64,000 nucleotides of DNA, from contig OX465579.1 in NCBI GenBank assembly GCA_950022655.1, positions 177,329,263 to 177,393,262 of the forward strand. Reading direction: 5' to 3'. A program made the translations under genes and the position numbers. Below the pieces are notes generated by a model. That model was not told the DNA's origin. It worked only from the letters and a program-made list of their open reading frames with translations, and did no database searches. Shown here in pieces: positions 10,871 through 20,641 of this stretch (position 1 is its first letter; every line of letters begins with the position of its first letter). Origin of the DNA: Alentia gelatinosa. Taxonomy: Eukaryota > Annelida > Polychaeta > Phyllodocida > Polynoidae.

Positions 10871-11227
10871 TTTCAAAAACAGGCAGTCATTCACAGCACC
10901 AGGGATCAAGGGGGGGTGGGGGGAGGGTAGGGAGGGCGAGCTTAGTGCCACCAGGGGTCGTTTTAAAGGCATATCCTACAATTCACTTTGGCAACTTTTT
11001 AAATTTGTAGATTTTCAGTCAAAACTGGTTTCTTGGGATTCAATCTAATTCGAAATGAGTAAATCTAACGTTATGTCCAAGTTATCCAATATTCATGGGC
11101 AATTTAAATTGTGAGTTTTTATAGAAAATGTACTGAAAAATATGCTCTTCTTCAATTCTTTCAGACACAAGGACCGTGACCTGTGATTTTTTAAACCTAA
11201 ATAAATAGTGAAGGTTTGAAGAAAATG

Positions 11228-11418
11228 GGTAGCCCATGGCCGTAGGGTCAGGGGCGGTCATTGCTCCACCTAGCGCACTCCCTCTGTACTCACGCTCCCT
11301 GCGCGCCCCCTCGTGCGAATCACGTGAACTATTAGGTCACGTGGTGAAGCACGCTCTCACACTCTCTCTCACTCTCTTCATGCGCTTCACTACGTTCAGA
11401 CGCTCTCCAATTTTCTCC
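11228..11418 (+). repeat. Split direct repeat A1
   Basis: Left terminal A repeat, beginning ggtagcccatggccgtaggg. It carries two CACGTG sites (11321, 11338) and a pyrimidine-rich CTCTCTCTCACTCT stretch. It presumably includes the transcription start region; that is an inference. Confidence 0.85.
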
Positions 11419-11525
11419 GCTATTTTTGGCCTACATCGCTCGCGGCACCAGATACTCCACGAGTATCGGCCCGAGGTCGTTAAGGTTTAAAAGTACGAGT
11501 AATTGTCCGCCAGAACAATGTGAGG

Positions 11526-12686
11526 ATGCCGAAGACACGAGCAGGCCCCAGCACATCGCACGCCGATGCGGAGGCTGAGGTAACGTCGGAATCTACCCAA
11601 CGGCCGTCGGAGGAGCACGTGGAGTCGGCCTCCGAGGTAGGCAGTGTTAAGACGGTCAGGCTCGTGGCCGTGGAGAAAGGCCTCGCCGACTTCAAAAACG
11701 ATATGAAAGATCAGATCGGGGGAGTCCTGGCCGCTATCAACCGCCTGTCGGAGCAATGGACCAACGACCCGGCCTCACGGCCACCTTCCGTCCAGTCGGC
11801 CGTGGATCGACGCACCAACGAGTGGGCCGAGGACCAGGCCGCACGGGTCCTGCCTCCGCCACGCCAGTTGAGGGAGCGGTATGCGGCCGACTCCTACATC
11901 CAACGCGAGCTGGACCGTGAGGCCATCAGACACGACAGGACTACGGGTAAGCTCCATTCGGACTTAAACATCTCTCGGTTGACCTCGAAGCCATTTATGT
12001 TTGTGGACCGCGAGGGCGTATTTACACTGTCTCAGAAGCTGGAGGTGCGGGGGTCCCTAGGGCCGATGGAATACGTTAGCGCGTTCCTCGGTCTGCTGGG
12101 GGACGACCGAGCCGTGGAGCCCGCCGACCGGGACCACATGTTTAAGCACCTCCACCAGGTATCCATCGATGCCCAATCTCGACCGTGGGCCGGGGTGAGG
12201 CGATGGAGCCAATTTGTGTTCGACCAAATCGAGGCCGGCAGGCTTAGCTGGTCCGACTACGGTCTGATACAGGAGGAGCGAGTCCGGCTCGCCATGACGA
12301 CCTCGAGCCGGTCGGCCGGACCGGATAACGCAGGGAAGGACAAAGCGAGGGAGCTGCCCTGCCGGCAGTTCAATTCGGAGAGAGGGTGCAGGCATCGGAG
12401 CGGGCACGAGGACGGGCCCGTGAAATGGGTTCACATTTGCTCGTTCTGCGATTCGGTGGGGAAACAGTGCGGGCACTCGCTCCATGCCTGTAACCGCAAA
12501 CTGGGGTACACCATGGGTTACGAGTCCCAGCCGGTAGCCCCCCAAACAACACGCCGCGGACAGCAAGGCGGATACCCCCCGCAGGCCGGATACACGATGA
12601 GGGCGGCCGACCCTGGACCGGATGCCCTCTACCAACATGGACTTCCGCAGCCGGCAAAAAACGGGCACGGTGCGCCCCGAGAGTAA
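11526..12686 (+). CDS. Gag-like protein of Ngaro element
   Basis: ORF1, 386 residues from the first ATG (11526). Two upstream in-frame codons begin with GTG, a less likely start. The N-terminal third is polar with an acidic Ser-rich start. The C-terminal part has a Cys/His cluster around residues 279-325 (C-x-QFNSERGC-x3-SGH, then HICSFC, C-GHSLHAC), the zinc-knuckle arrangement seen in Gag of DIRS/Ngaro elements, expected to bind element RNA and form particles. It ends TAA at 12684, leaving a 146-base gap before the pol frame opens at 12833. Confidence 0.75.
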   Translation: MPKTRAGPSTSHADAEAEVTSESTQRPSEEHVESASEVGSVKTVRLVAVEKGLADFKNDMKDQIGGVLAAINRLSEQWTNDPASRPPSVQSAVDRRTNEWAEDQAARVLPPPRQLRERYAADSYIQRELDREAIRHDRTTGKLHSDLNISRLTSKPFMFVDREGVFTLSQKLEVRGSLGPMEYVSAFLGLLGDDRAVEPADRDHMFKHLHQVSIDAQSRPWAGVRRWSQFVFDQIEAGRLSWSDYGLIQEERVRLAMTTSSRSAGPDNAGKDKARELPCRQFNSERGCRHRSGHEDGPVKWVHICSFCDSVGKQCGHSLHACNRKLGYTMGYESQPVAPQTTRRGQQGGYPPQAGYTMRAADPGPDALYQHGLPQPAKNGHGAPRE

Positions 12687-12713
12687 CCGGAGCGCACCCG
12701 ACTACAGGATGTT

Positions 12714-12973
12714 CACGTGCACCCCCCACCCGGGCTCCCGGGGTCATAGGGTACGCGGCACGTGAGATCACAGAGACGTCCAGTGCTGAAACAACACGGG
12801 ACAGGAAACCGCCAACGGCCACGTGGGCACAGGTGGTCAGCGGCCGACTCCCGGTCGGCACCCCACGTGAGGCCAGCCCGACACGTGACGTCACACACGG
12901 AGTGAGGATTCCCCCACGTGACGAGCGGGCAATACACAACAACAATAACAACACGACTCCGCAGGACCACGTG
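12714..12973 (+). promoter_or_regulatory. Cluster of seven CACGTG E-boxes
   Basis: CACGTG occurs at 12714, 12759, 12820, 12864, 12882, 12915 and 12968. One overlaps a CRE-like TGACGTCA-type word (12885-12892). The cluster spans the gag-pol gap and the ATG-less first part of the pol frame. Further copies lie in A1 (11321, 11338) and A2 (16260, 16277). bHLH factors (MYC/USF class) bind this hexamer; a promoter role is inferred. Confidence 0.45.
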
Positions 12974-15130
12974 GCCGTGCCGGTGGGCGTCCCCCACCCG
13001 GGCACGACCGGCCACGGGACCGAGGACGGAGCCCCTCCGTGCGCGCCCCCGGACTTCGCTAAGCTCGAGGAAGTGTGTCGGACCGGGATTATTGCCGCCG
13101 GGACTCGTACGGACCCGGAGGCGTTCAGGGCACATCGGCGCGCGGAATGGCCCCGGATGCAGGACGGCGCCCCGCCGGCGCACGGCCACATCTACGAGGC
13201 AGTGCGGACCTCGGGCCTGCCCAACGCGATGTGCAGCAAGATTACTCTCCCCACGGACCTACGGTTGCGGGCGTGGGAGAAATACCTCACGGGCATGCGG
13301 GGGAAGCAGGAGCTGCTGGGCTTCATACGATACGGCTTCCCCCTGGGATACCTCGGTCCCACGACGGATACCAGAGGGGTGCCTAACCACCCTAGTGCCA
13401 CCGGGTACCCGACCGAGGTAGGGCAGTTTGTGAAAAAGGAGCTGTCGTTCTCCAATCTGCTCGGCCCGTTCTCCGACGCCCCGTTCAGCCCGTGGTGCCA
13501 CGTGTCTCCCCTGATGTCGCGGGAGAAGCGGGACTCCGAGGCCCGGAGAGTAATAACGGACATGACGTTCCCGCGGCAACAGAGCGTCAATGCCTTCGTG
13601 ATGAAGAACTCGGTCTACGGGGAGGAAAGGGAGCACAGCCTCCCTACCATCGACGGGTTCGTCTCCCGCCTCCTGAGATCGGGCCCCGGGGCCTATATGG
13701 CCTCGATCGACATCGCGAGGGCATACAAGAACTTCCGCTGCGACCCCCTGGACTGGCCCCTTCTATGCTTCATGTGGGACGGCGGGTACTATTGTGATAC
13801 GGCCATGCCGTTTGGTGCCCGCGCGTCCTCGTACCATATGCAGTGCGTAGCGGATACCATAGTGGAGATTCTGGCCGGCAAGGGGGTCGAGGGGGCGATG
13901 TATCTCGACGACCTAATCATCATATCGCCGTCGAAGGAGAAAGCCGCGGCGGACTTCGCGACCGCCCGGGAGCTCTTCCGCGAGCTGGGTCTCCCCGAGG
14001 CCCGGGACAAAGCTCAGGAACCGTCGCAGGTGGTCCGCTGGCTAGGGATCGACATCGATGCCGCGAAGATGACGCTATCGATCCCGGAAGACAAACTGCA
14101 GGACGTGCGGCAACACGTCGCGGCCGTCTCCCGGAAGCGGTCCCTCACGAAGCGGCAGCTCCAGTCGATACTGGGGAAAATACTACACGTCGCAAAGTGC
14201 ATCCGGCCGGCAAGGGCATTCGTCAGCAAGCTCCTCGAGGCCCTGCGAGGCATGTCCGGATTCTACATCAACATCTCGTCGGACATGCGGCAGGACCTCG
14301 ACTGGTTCTCGAGATTCGCTGACGGGTGGAATGGGCGTGCCTTGATCCCCAGGGGCCCCCCGACGAAATGTATCACCGTGGACGCCTGCCTCACCGGCGT
14401 GGGGGGCACGGACGGCCGCCTGGCGTACTCCGGTCAGGTCTGCCCGGTCGGGGACCCGGTGGAGTGTATCTCGGAGCTCGAGGCCCTCAATACCATCTAC
14501 GCCCTCAACACGTTCCTCACGGACCGTGACCGAGGCACGAGGGTGGAGGTGTTCTGCGACAATATGGGGACTGTCCAGGCACTCACGTCGGGGCGGGCAC
14601 GCAACCGGGTCCTCGCCGAGTGCGCGCGCCAGGCCTGGATGGTACAGGCGAAATTACAGGTGGACCTCCTGTACACCCACATCCCGGGGGTCCTCAACTC
14701 GGTCGCGGACGCCCTCAGCCGGTCGCACCTCACCTCCAGAGACAATGCTAGAGCTGAACGTTACCTGTCATTTCATAATCTCATGACTGTTGTGCCTTGT
14801 AACCATGCCTCATTTGTGCCTGTCCTCCGGCTCTCCTGCAGATCCGGCGCTACGTTGTCTCCAGCAGAGGGCATCTGCGCGGCAAGCCGCGGCGCGTGCC
14901 CCCGGCACGGTCGCGAACCAGCGAAGCGCCGTATCGACCTACATCGCATTCTGCCGGAGGACGGGTACGGACCCGCAGCAGCCGTCGGTCAGCCTCGTCA
15001 CGTCGTATCTGGAGTACGTCCGGGACCACGCCCCCTCGCCCGCGACCGTGGCCAACCACTTGTCGCACCTACGGTCGCACCTGCGCCTGTCCGGGGGCAA
15101 CGTCGCGGCGACCGAGGACGCGAGAGTTAA
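12833..15130 (+). CDS. Reverse transcriptase/RNase H of Ngaro element
   Basis: Open frame of 765 codons; the first codon in this span is GTG and the first in-frame ATG is at 13157 (residue 109), so true initiation is unresolved. RT lies at about 260-430: SIDIARAYKNF, then MPFGARASS, the catalytic YLDDL at 357-361 and WLGIDID near 404. RNase H lies at about 512-632: TVDACLTG (Asp517), SELEALN, FCDNMGTVQAL, and VADALSRSH near 624. The last part, from about 14805 on, overlaps the YR frame and may be partly non-functional tail. It copies the element's RNA into DNA. No methyltransferase domain is present. Confidence 0.85.
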   Translation: MVSGRLPVGTPREASPTRDVTHGVRIPPRDERAIHNNNNNTTPQDHVAVPVGVPHPGTTGHGTEDGAPPCAPPDFAKLEEVCRTGIIAAGTRTDPEAFRAHRRAEWPRMQDGAPPAHGHIYEAVRTSGLPNAMCSKITLPTDLRLRAWEKYLTGMRGKQELLGFIRYGFPLGYLGPTTDTRGVPNHPSATGYPTEVGQFVKKELSFSNLLGPFSDAPFSPWCHVSPLMSREKRDSEARRVITDMTFPRQQSVNAFVMKNSVYGEEREHSLPTIDGFVSRLLRSGPGAYMASIDIARAYKNFRCDPLDWPLLCFMWDGGYYCDTAMPFGARASSYHMQCVADTIVEILAGKGVEGAMYLDDLIIISPSKEKAAADFATARELFRELGLPEARDKAQEPSQVVRWLGIDIDAAKMTLSIPEDKLQDVRQHVAAVSRKRSLTKRQLQSILGKILHVAKCIRPARAFVSKLLEALRGMSGFYINISSDMRQDLDWFSRFADGWNGRALIPRGPPTKCITVDACLTGVGGTDGRLAYSGQVCPVGDPVECISELEALNTIYALNTFLTDRDRGTRVEVFCDNMGTVQALTSGRARNRVLAECARQAWMVQAKLQVDLLYTHIPGVLNSVADALSRSHLTSRDNARAERYLSFHNLMTVVPCNHASFVPVLRLSCRSGATLSPAEGICAASRGACPRHGREPAKRRIDLHRILPEDGYGPAAAVGQPRHVVSGVRPGPRPLARDRGQPLVAPTVAPAPVRGQRRGDRGRES

Positions 15131-15803
15131 GAGGGCCATCGACGCAATGAAGAGGGACAAGTCCTACACGCCGAACATCAAACCGCCCATCCCGATGCAG
15201 GCCCTCAGGAGCGTCCTCGGTGGACTAACGGCCACGCCCCTCAACCGGGCCACCAGGGCGGCATGCCTGCTGATGTTCTTCGCGGCCCTGCGGCAGACCG
15301 AGGTCGCCCCACCATCCGTCCGAGGATTCGATCCGGACAGGCACCTAACTCGCGGGGACGTGAAAGTCACGTCAACTCACGTCACCGTCAGGGTAAAAGC
15401 GGCAAAGAACCTCCAGTGTGTTGGAGAGGAGAAGCACGTGGCTCTCCAGCCCTCTCCCGACCGGAGGTCGTGCCCTATGCAAGCCGTGCGAGAGATGATC
15501 GCGGCCGTTCCCACGTCTAGCGACCGAGACCCGTTCCTGATGAACGCTGATCGGTCACCGATAACGACCAGGTCGCTGACGAGGGAATGGGACAGACTCA
15601 TGGCTCTGGCGGGGATCCCGGCGAAAACGTACACGTTGCACAGCCTGAGAAAGGCCGCGGCCACTCAGGCCTTCCAGGCCGGGGTCCCCGAACTCTCCAT
15701 CCAGAGATACGGGGGGTGGCGCTCGAACGCTCACAGGAGCTACATCCGAGTGTTGAGTGCCACTCAGGTTAACGACTCTCTGATAAAGTCAATTAACAAG
15801 TGA
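14805..15803 (+). CDS. Tyrosine recombinase of Ngaro element
   Basis: The frame opens at 14790; the first ATG is 14805, giving 332 residues. It overlaps the end of pol in another frame. The N-terminal core-binding region (about 25-120) contains GTVANQRSAVSTYIAFC. In the catalytic domain all five residues are present (numbered from the frame opening): Arg168 in ALRQTEV, His284 and Arg287 in HSLRKAA, Trp310 in GGWRS, Tyr318 in YIRV. It integrates a circular DNA intermediate by strand exchange, which explains the absence of a target duplication. It appears intact. Confidence 0.88.
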   Translation: MPHLCLSSGSPADPALRCLQQRASARQAAARAPGTVANQRSAVSTYIAFCRRTGTDPQQPSVSLVTSYLEYVRDHAPSPATVANHLSHLRSHLRLSGGNVAATEDARVKRAIDAMKRDKSYTPNIKPPIPMQALRSVLGGLTATPLNRATRAACLLMFFAALRQTEVAPPSVRGFDPDRHLTRGDVKVTSTHVTVRVKAAKNLQCVGEEKHVALQPSPDRRSCPMQAVREMIAAVPTSSDRDPFLMNADRSPITTRSLTREWDRLMALAGIPAKTYTLHSLRKAAATQAFQAGVPELSIQRYGGWRSNAHRSYIRVLSATQVNDSLIKSINK

Positions 15804-15848
15804 CTCGAACCTTTTCCCACCCTCCACGCCACTTTTTCATGGATTTTT

Positions 15849-16166
15849 GGCGTTTTTATACACACTGTATATTCATATATACCATTATACTTTATACATG
15901 TATATCCATATGTATTATACTATTACATATCAACATATGTAATACATTATACCTTATCACGTATAACATATACCATATTACCATATATGTATCATATCTA
16001 CCAATATGTTATCATATAACATAACATATCTTCCATATGTATCTTGTTATCTTTAAGATATTACTATCACGTATTAATATCTTCTATCTTCGCTCATAAA
16101 ATTAAAATAAATTTTATTTGCCCAACTTCTGCTTTATACTTTTGTGTTGCGGGTAAAGGGGTAATG
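15849..16166 (+). repeat. Split direct repeat B1
   Basis: 318 bp, AT-rich, starting ggcgtttttatacacactg and ending aaaggggtaatg. It appears identical to B2. It contains aattaaaataaattttatt (about 16100-16118), which could supply a polyadenylation signal. Confidence 0.85.
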
Positions 16167-16357
16167 GGTAGCCCATGGCCGTAGGGTCAGGGGCGGTCAT
16201 TGCTCCACCTAGCGCACTCCCTCTGTACTCGCGCTCCCTGCGCGCCCCCTCGTGCGAATCACGTGAACTATTAGGTCACGTGGTGAAGCACGCTCTCACA
16301 CTCTCTCTCACTCTCTTCACGCGCTTCACTACGTTCAGACGCTTTCCAATTTTCTCC
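16167..16357 (+). repeat. Split direct repeat A2
   Basis: 191 bp, about 98% identical to A1; visible differences are at tactcRcgc, cttcaYgcg and cgctYtcc. It sits directly against B1, recreating the joined B-A end that a circular intermediate would carry. Confidence 0.85.
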
Positions 16358-16392
16358 CACCCACCCTCTCCTATATCTTCCTACTCTCGTAG

Positions 16393-16710
16393 GGCGTTTT
16401 TATACACACTGTATATTCATATATACCATTATACTTTATACATGTATATCCATATGTATTATACTATTACATATCAACATATGTAATACATTATACCTTA
16501 TCACGTATAACATATACCATATTACCATATATGTATCATATCTACCAATATGTTATCATATAACATAACATATCTTCCATATGTATCTTGTTATCTTTAA
16601 GATATTACTATCACGTATTAATATCTTCTATCTTCGCTCATAAAATTAAAATAAATTTTATTTGCCCAACTTCTGCTTTATACTTTTGTGTTGCGGGTAA
16701 AGGGGTAATG
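16393..16710 (+). repeat. Split direct repeat B2
   Basis: Right terminus of the element. It ends ggggtaatg, then host sequence acacgtg resumes. Confidence 0.85.
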
Positions 16711-16930
16711 ACACGTGTTTTACTATATGAAAAATAACTTTTCAGAATTTCTATATATTCTTTAATTAAATTGTCATAATATTGATCTCTAAATCCCATG
16801 TTATTCCCATGATAATTGAATACAATGAGCTCAAAGTGTTGTAGAGCACATATCTAACTAGAAAATCAGGGGTCACCATTCTAATTCTTTATCTAATTTC
16901 CAGACCAAACTGTTTAATATGCCTTAAATA

Positions 16931-17620
16931 TTTGGGGACAGTAAGAGGGACAGGGGCAATGGTACACTGAGCGAAAACCGCCAGTTTATTCATATAAACG
17001 CCATTGCGTAAGTGCATCTATCGGCTGTATATTAACATGTTTCCTCTTCTATATGTCAGCGTAATGGCTGTATTTGCCACAAAGCATATATGAAGAGAAA
17101 TTGTGTGTGTGGAACATGTATACACGGGTCGCATATATTCTACACGTCTATAGATGAGGCGTATACACAATGGAAAATAGGACTACCTTTTATCCTACCC
17201 CTAATATAAAATCCATAGGCTTAACATTGGGTCGCATATATTCTACACGTCTATAGATGAGGCGTATACACAATGGAAAATAGGACTACCTTTTATCCTA
17301 CCCCTAATATAAAATCCATAGGCTTAACATTGAGTTCCTGTATGCCACGCTGACTGGCATACAGAGTTGTATATGCCACTAGTGGCGTACAGCATTGTTA
17401 TCGCGTAATATTCCAAAATTGAGGAGATAGGGTAGGATAAAATCAAAACCTGATTCGTATTAATCTTGGCCACCGCATTCCACTCCTGGAGTTTTGGCTC
17501 CGGTGTCCAAGATTAAAACTCATGCAGTTTTACGATAGTATACGCAAAATCACACCTATATATGCCGGGTGCATACATATATAAACTGGTGATTTTCGCG
17601 CAGTGGTAGGAGAGTCTCTG
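16931..17620. repeat. Family M fragments and a perfect 103-bp tandem duplication
   Basis: Words gaggcgtatacacaatgg, gccgggtgcatacatatat and tttcgcgcagtgg identify family M. A 103-bp unit (ggtcgcatatattctacacg ... cataggcttaacattg) is present twice without visible difference at about 17127-17229 and 17230-17332. A further hairpin, accgcattccactcctggag to ctccggtg, lies at 17470-17510. Confidence 0.6.
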
Positions 17621-18256
17621 GGAGGGTAATGACCAGGAAGGGAGAGTTATTGCGTAAAATAAATGTTGTCTGTATTTTGTTCTCCTGCTCCTGATCGCAA
17701 TCAGTCGGAAGGACAGATCACATAAAAACCTTCCTGTGATTTTTTCTATTATGTGTGTCCTGGGCGCTGGTCGGGCTGCCAAGTTAAAAACAGTGGTAAT
17801 CAGAAGGTCTTGGATTTAATCTCCGGACATGCCCAATTTTTTTTTTTTTAAAGATGTCTATTCTTATTGTTCAATCTAAAATAAATGCAATATTTTCATA
17901 TAATTTTTTATTTTAACTTTGAAGAAGCTGGTTCAACACCATGCGAAACGTCGTGAAAACTTTTTGATACCACGTATGTAACAACCATTGTACACCTTGG
18001 TTTTAATGATAGCACCATCTACAAAAACTTACTGTGTCTTGTTTTTTGTGATTTACCACTCTAACTTTGAAGGATATTATTCAAGTGTGTACATTGATTA
18101 TATATTGGTTAGTAAGGCTATCAGCATCAGAAAGGACACCTTCCAAAGAGGGTTTTCATGGTTGAGGTCAGGACAATCACAGTTTTATCAGATGACCTAG
18201 ATGGACCATTCAAGTCTCCATTCGTCTCCCTGTCCATTGAAAGGTCAATCCATGTT
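17621..18256. other. No gene seen
   Basis: AT-rich intron DNA. The small minus-strand frame over 17513-17782 shows no splice-bounded exon pattern and is not called. Confidence 0.4.
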
Positions 18257-18550
18257 TTTATCTCACCCCTGGTATTTTTGTTCCATAGGCTTAACATTGG
18301 GAACTCTTTCTTCATGCCCCTACGAGTATTGCAGTCCCTTCTCCATGATCTATCTCCTGTGTGTTGTCCATTCTCTTAGTGTGTACAGAGGTGAGATAGA
18401 TACAGAAAGCAACTCGTTTCGGTCAAAGTCATCATTCTGCTACTCGTTTGAATGCTACGTGATATTCACTCAGCTGTCGCCTCGTTCATATCACCCTGCA
18501 TTAAACTTGTGAAGAACGACGACTTTGACCAAAACTTGTTGGTTTCTTCT
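18257..18550 (+). repeat. Foldback family I, copy
   Basis: tttatctcacccctggtatt, cataggcttaacattggg, then the hairpin arms ctcgtttcggtcaaagtc and gactttgaccaaaacttg with loop gctgtcgcctcgttcat. The small plus-strand frames here are by-products of the repeat. Confidence 0.7.
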
Positions 18551-19267
18551 TTTGTGTCTGTATGGCCTCTCTAATACTTCTATCTGTACTCTGTCTGTAT
18601 ATGGCCTTATACGCAGTCCCTCATATGATGGTCTTAGGAGAATTAATTTCTTTGTTAAACTGTTTGGTCATGATCTACTGCGGCTCTGACAGAGGGAGGT
18701 GTGTAGTATCTGGATCTGACCGGTATGGACGAATAAGGATTGCTTATTTTCTATTGGCAGTATACGTGCCCATAGATTCTGACACTTATATTTACATTAG
18801 AGACTTGATAAGTATTGAATAACGACATTGATAGGCTTACAATCCGAATGTAGATGTTTCATTTTAAGTTGGTTGGTGGTAATACACATTGAAAAGCGGA
18901 TGTGAAAGATAGATTGATCCACAAGGTGTTATCTTCGCTATTTGACTTAATTTCTTAATTTGTTTCTATCTAACTGAAATGCTAGACAAGACTAGCAACT
19001 CATATGTTATATTCTAATTTATTATATATGAAGTATGCATAAGTATAAGGTACAAAGATCAAAGCTATATTGTCTGTAACATTTTTAAACTGAGTCCGTA
19101 CGCAAACCAGTACAATTGAACTGATCGGACTCAGTATAAATAAAGAACATAAACAAATTTAAAAAAAGAATCCTTGCAAATATCAAACGACCCCCAGGAT
19201 CAACACTGAGGAGGGTACCGGGGGAGAGGGTCTATGGAGATTAGGGGGGAGAGGAGGTGATGTTCCC
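18551..19267. other. No gene seen
   Basis: AT-rich intron. The frame at 18562-18822 encodes a hydrophobic N-terminal stretch by chance composition; no homologous motif or splice context supports it. A polypurine G-rich strip begins near 19200. Confidence 0.4.
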
Positions 19268-19850
19268 ACGGTAAGTAGACGTTAGGGCCCACCCCCCGAA
19301 AGTGGGGACGTTAGGGCCCACTCATCGGGACGTTAGGGCCCGCCTTAAGCCAACCTAGGGTTAGGGTTAGGGTAAGGGTTAGGGTAAGGTTTAGGGTAAG
19401 GGTTAGGGTAATGGTTAGGGTTAGGGTAAGGGTTAGGGATAGGGTTAGGGCTAAGGCTATGGTAAGGGTTAGGGATAGGGTTAGGGATAGGGTTAGGGTA
19501 GGGTTAGGATAAGGGTTAGGGTTAGGGATAGGGTTACTTACTTACTTACTTACTTATACTTACTACTAAATAAAATATTTATTCACAGTTGAGATGCTTC
19601 AGTAGGGAAGATTTAAAATGGGTCAAGTTCGTTTCGGGTCGAGTTTTTTACGGGTCGAGTTCTCCAGTACTCAAACATTAATTATGCAAAATTAGGTGGG
19701 CCCTAACGTCCATTTCTGCTATTTCTCGCTCCCGGCACCATAGGTGTGACCACGGCATAGCAGTGCGGCCAAAGCACAACTGAGGCTTCCTCACCTCCCG
19801 TCTCGGGTGGGCCCTAACGTCCCGACATTTGGGTGGTGGGCCCTAACGTC
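19268..19850. repeat. Inverted-repeat unit with GGACGTTAGGGCCCAC arms
   Basis: Left arm copies (gacgttagggcccacc, three times at 19270-19345) and right arm copies (gtgggccctaacgtcc at 19695-19712, 19805-19821 and 19834-19852) face each other around a telomere-like tract. Non-coding. Confidence 0.65.
19364..19540 (+). repeat. Interstitial TTAGGG-like tract and (TTAC)n
   Basis: About 165 bases of GTTAGGG/GTAAGGG/GATAGGG variants, then a short ttacttacttactta tract. This is degenerate metazoan-type telomeric repeat, but in an intron and inside the inverted-repeat unit. Confidence 0.8.
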
Positions 19851-19994
19851 CTGCAATCTGTTCCTACTGATGAACGATGTGCATGTATCCTCAGCGGGAG
19901 GCCACAAAATAACCATCTGCTCTCACTGTAATTGCTCCTGTTAGCCCAAAGGCTCTGATGGTAATAATATCTCTCAGTAAAAGTTATCTTATAT

Positions 19995-20128
19995 AGGCCC
20001 TTTTCCATTGGTGGACAAACATGGTGTAGATATTTTGTGTTCTCTTAATAGCCTACTTCCATTGGCCATCACCGATATACAATCAGGGATCAACTACGGA
20101 ACTTTACCACTGCTGATGCCTAGCTGTC
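19995..20128. repeat. Family E fragment
   Basis: taggcccttttccattggtg, then acatggtgtagat, tgttctcttaatagcc and caccgatatacaatcagg match the left half of family E copies at 32476 and 52882. Confidence 0.6.
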
Positions 20129-20625
20129 CTACATCTACCGACTGGGGCCGACTCCATTAGGATGCCTCGCCTGAGACAAATCACCGTTCCTTTGTCGCCG
20201 ACAAAGGTACTTAGTAGAAACCAAATGAGAGTTAGCCTTGTCAATGTTTATGCCCTGATGGGCAGGTTGTGTATTACTACACGAGACGTTAGTCAAGTGG
20301 AATAAAGATTGAGAAGGCTAACTTGAGTTCGGTTTAGTATTTATCTTACCCCATCTCACCGATATACAGAGAAAATTGTGTAATTATCCATGTTAGTAGT
20401 GTGTTGACACTCATCGGAGGATGGCCACATTTATCAATACTGCCGGATCTACTTTCGTTATCTCGTCCCTGATTGGTCCGTTTTTTTATTCACCTCGGTG
20501 CATAAATAACACTTTATTCAACGCTCAGTCCAATACATTGAGTCAATGTTAAACCTATGGCGTTTTTTATTAGGGTTAGGATAAATCAATGTTCCGAAAT
20601 CGGTACATATGTGTATTGGGCTTAA
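20129..20625 (-). repeat. Family L partial copy split by family J
   Basis: ctgtcctacatctaccgact ... tttgtcgccgacaaaggtac (to 20210) and aatgttccgaaatcggtac (from 20586) are contiguous in 28073-28384. A family J foldback occupies 20211-20585. Confidence 0.6.
20211..20585 (+). repeat. Foldback family J, copy 1
   Basis: It starts agtagaaaccaaatgagagt, carries aatgtttatgccctgatggg, and ends attagggttaggataaat. Relatives: 31264-31568, 43655-43862 and 38503-38850. Confidence 0.6.
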
Positions 20626-20641
20626 TAAATAGATGACTCAC

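Larger units (their letters stand above)
11228..16710 (+). mobile_element. Ngaro-type tyrosine-recombinase retrotransposon
   Basis: A 5.48-kb element with split direct repeats: A1 (11228-11418), coding region, B1 (15849-16166), A2 (16167-16357), B2 (16393-16710). The order A-ORFs-B-A-B, a YR instead of an integrase, and no methyltransferase domain between RNase H and YR together match Ngaro rather than DIRS1 (inverted repeats) or PAT (methyltransferase). By eye A1 and A2 differ at about 3 of 191 positions, and B1 and B2 appear identical over 318. All three frames are open and GC-rich against an AT-rich surround. There is no target duplication; only AATG is shared at both edges and at the B1/A2 junction. 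It looks recently inserted and possibly competent. Confidence 0.88.
10963..16930 (+). mobile_element. TIR element family H, copy 4, split by the retrotransposon
   Basis: The left part (tttaaaggcatatcctacaa ... gtttgaagaaaatg, to 11227) and the right part (acacgtgttttactatatg ... aatatgccttaa, from 16711) align with the intact copy 32941-33467 either side of position 33250/33251. The whole Ngaro element sits between them. Confidence 0.8.

Noticed and set aside
12057..13191. Long minus-strand frames (203, 273, 158 codons) under gag and pol
   Set aside because: They are antisense shadows of GC-rich coding sequence, with no motif and no start context.
11228..16710. Reading the retrotransposon as a DIRS1, PAT or LTR element
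   Set aside because: Repeats are split direct rather than inverted (not DIRS1), no methyltransferase domain is present (not PAT), and a YR replaces the integrase (not LTR).
18562..18822. 86-codon hydrophobic frame as a small membrane protein gene
   Set aside because: It is not bounded by splice sites or a promoter, the sequence is AT-rich, and no family is recognised.
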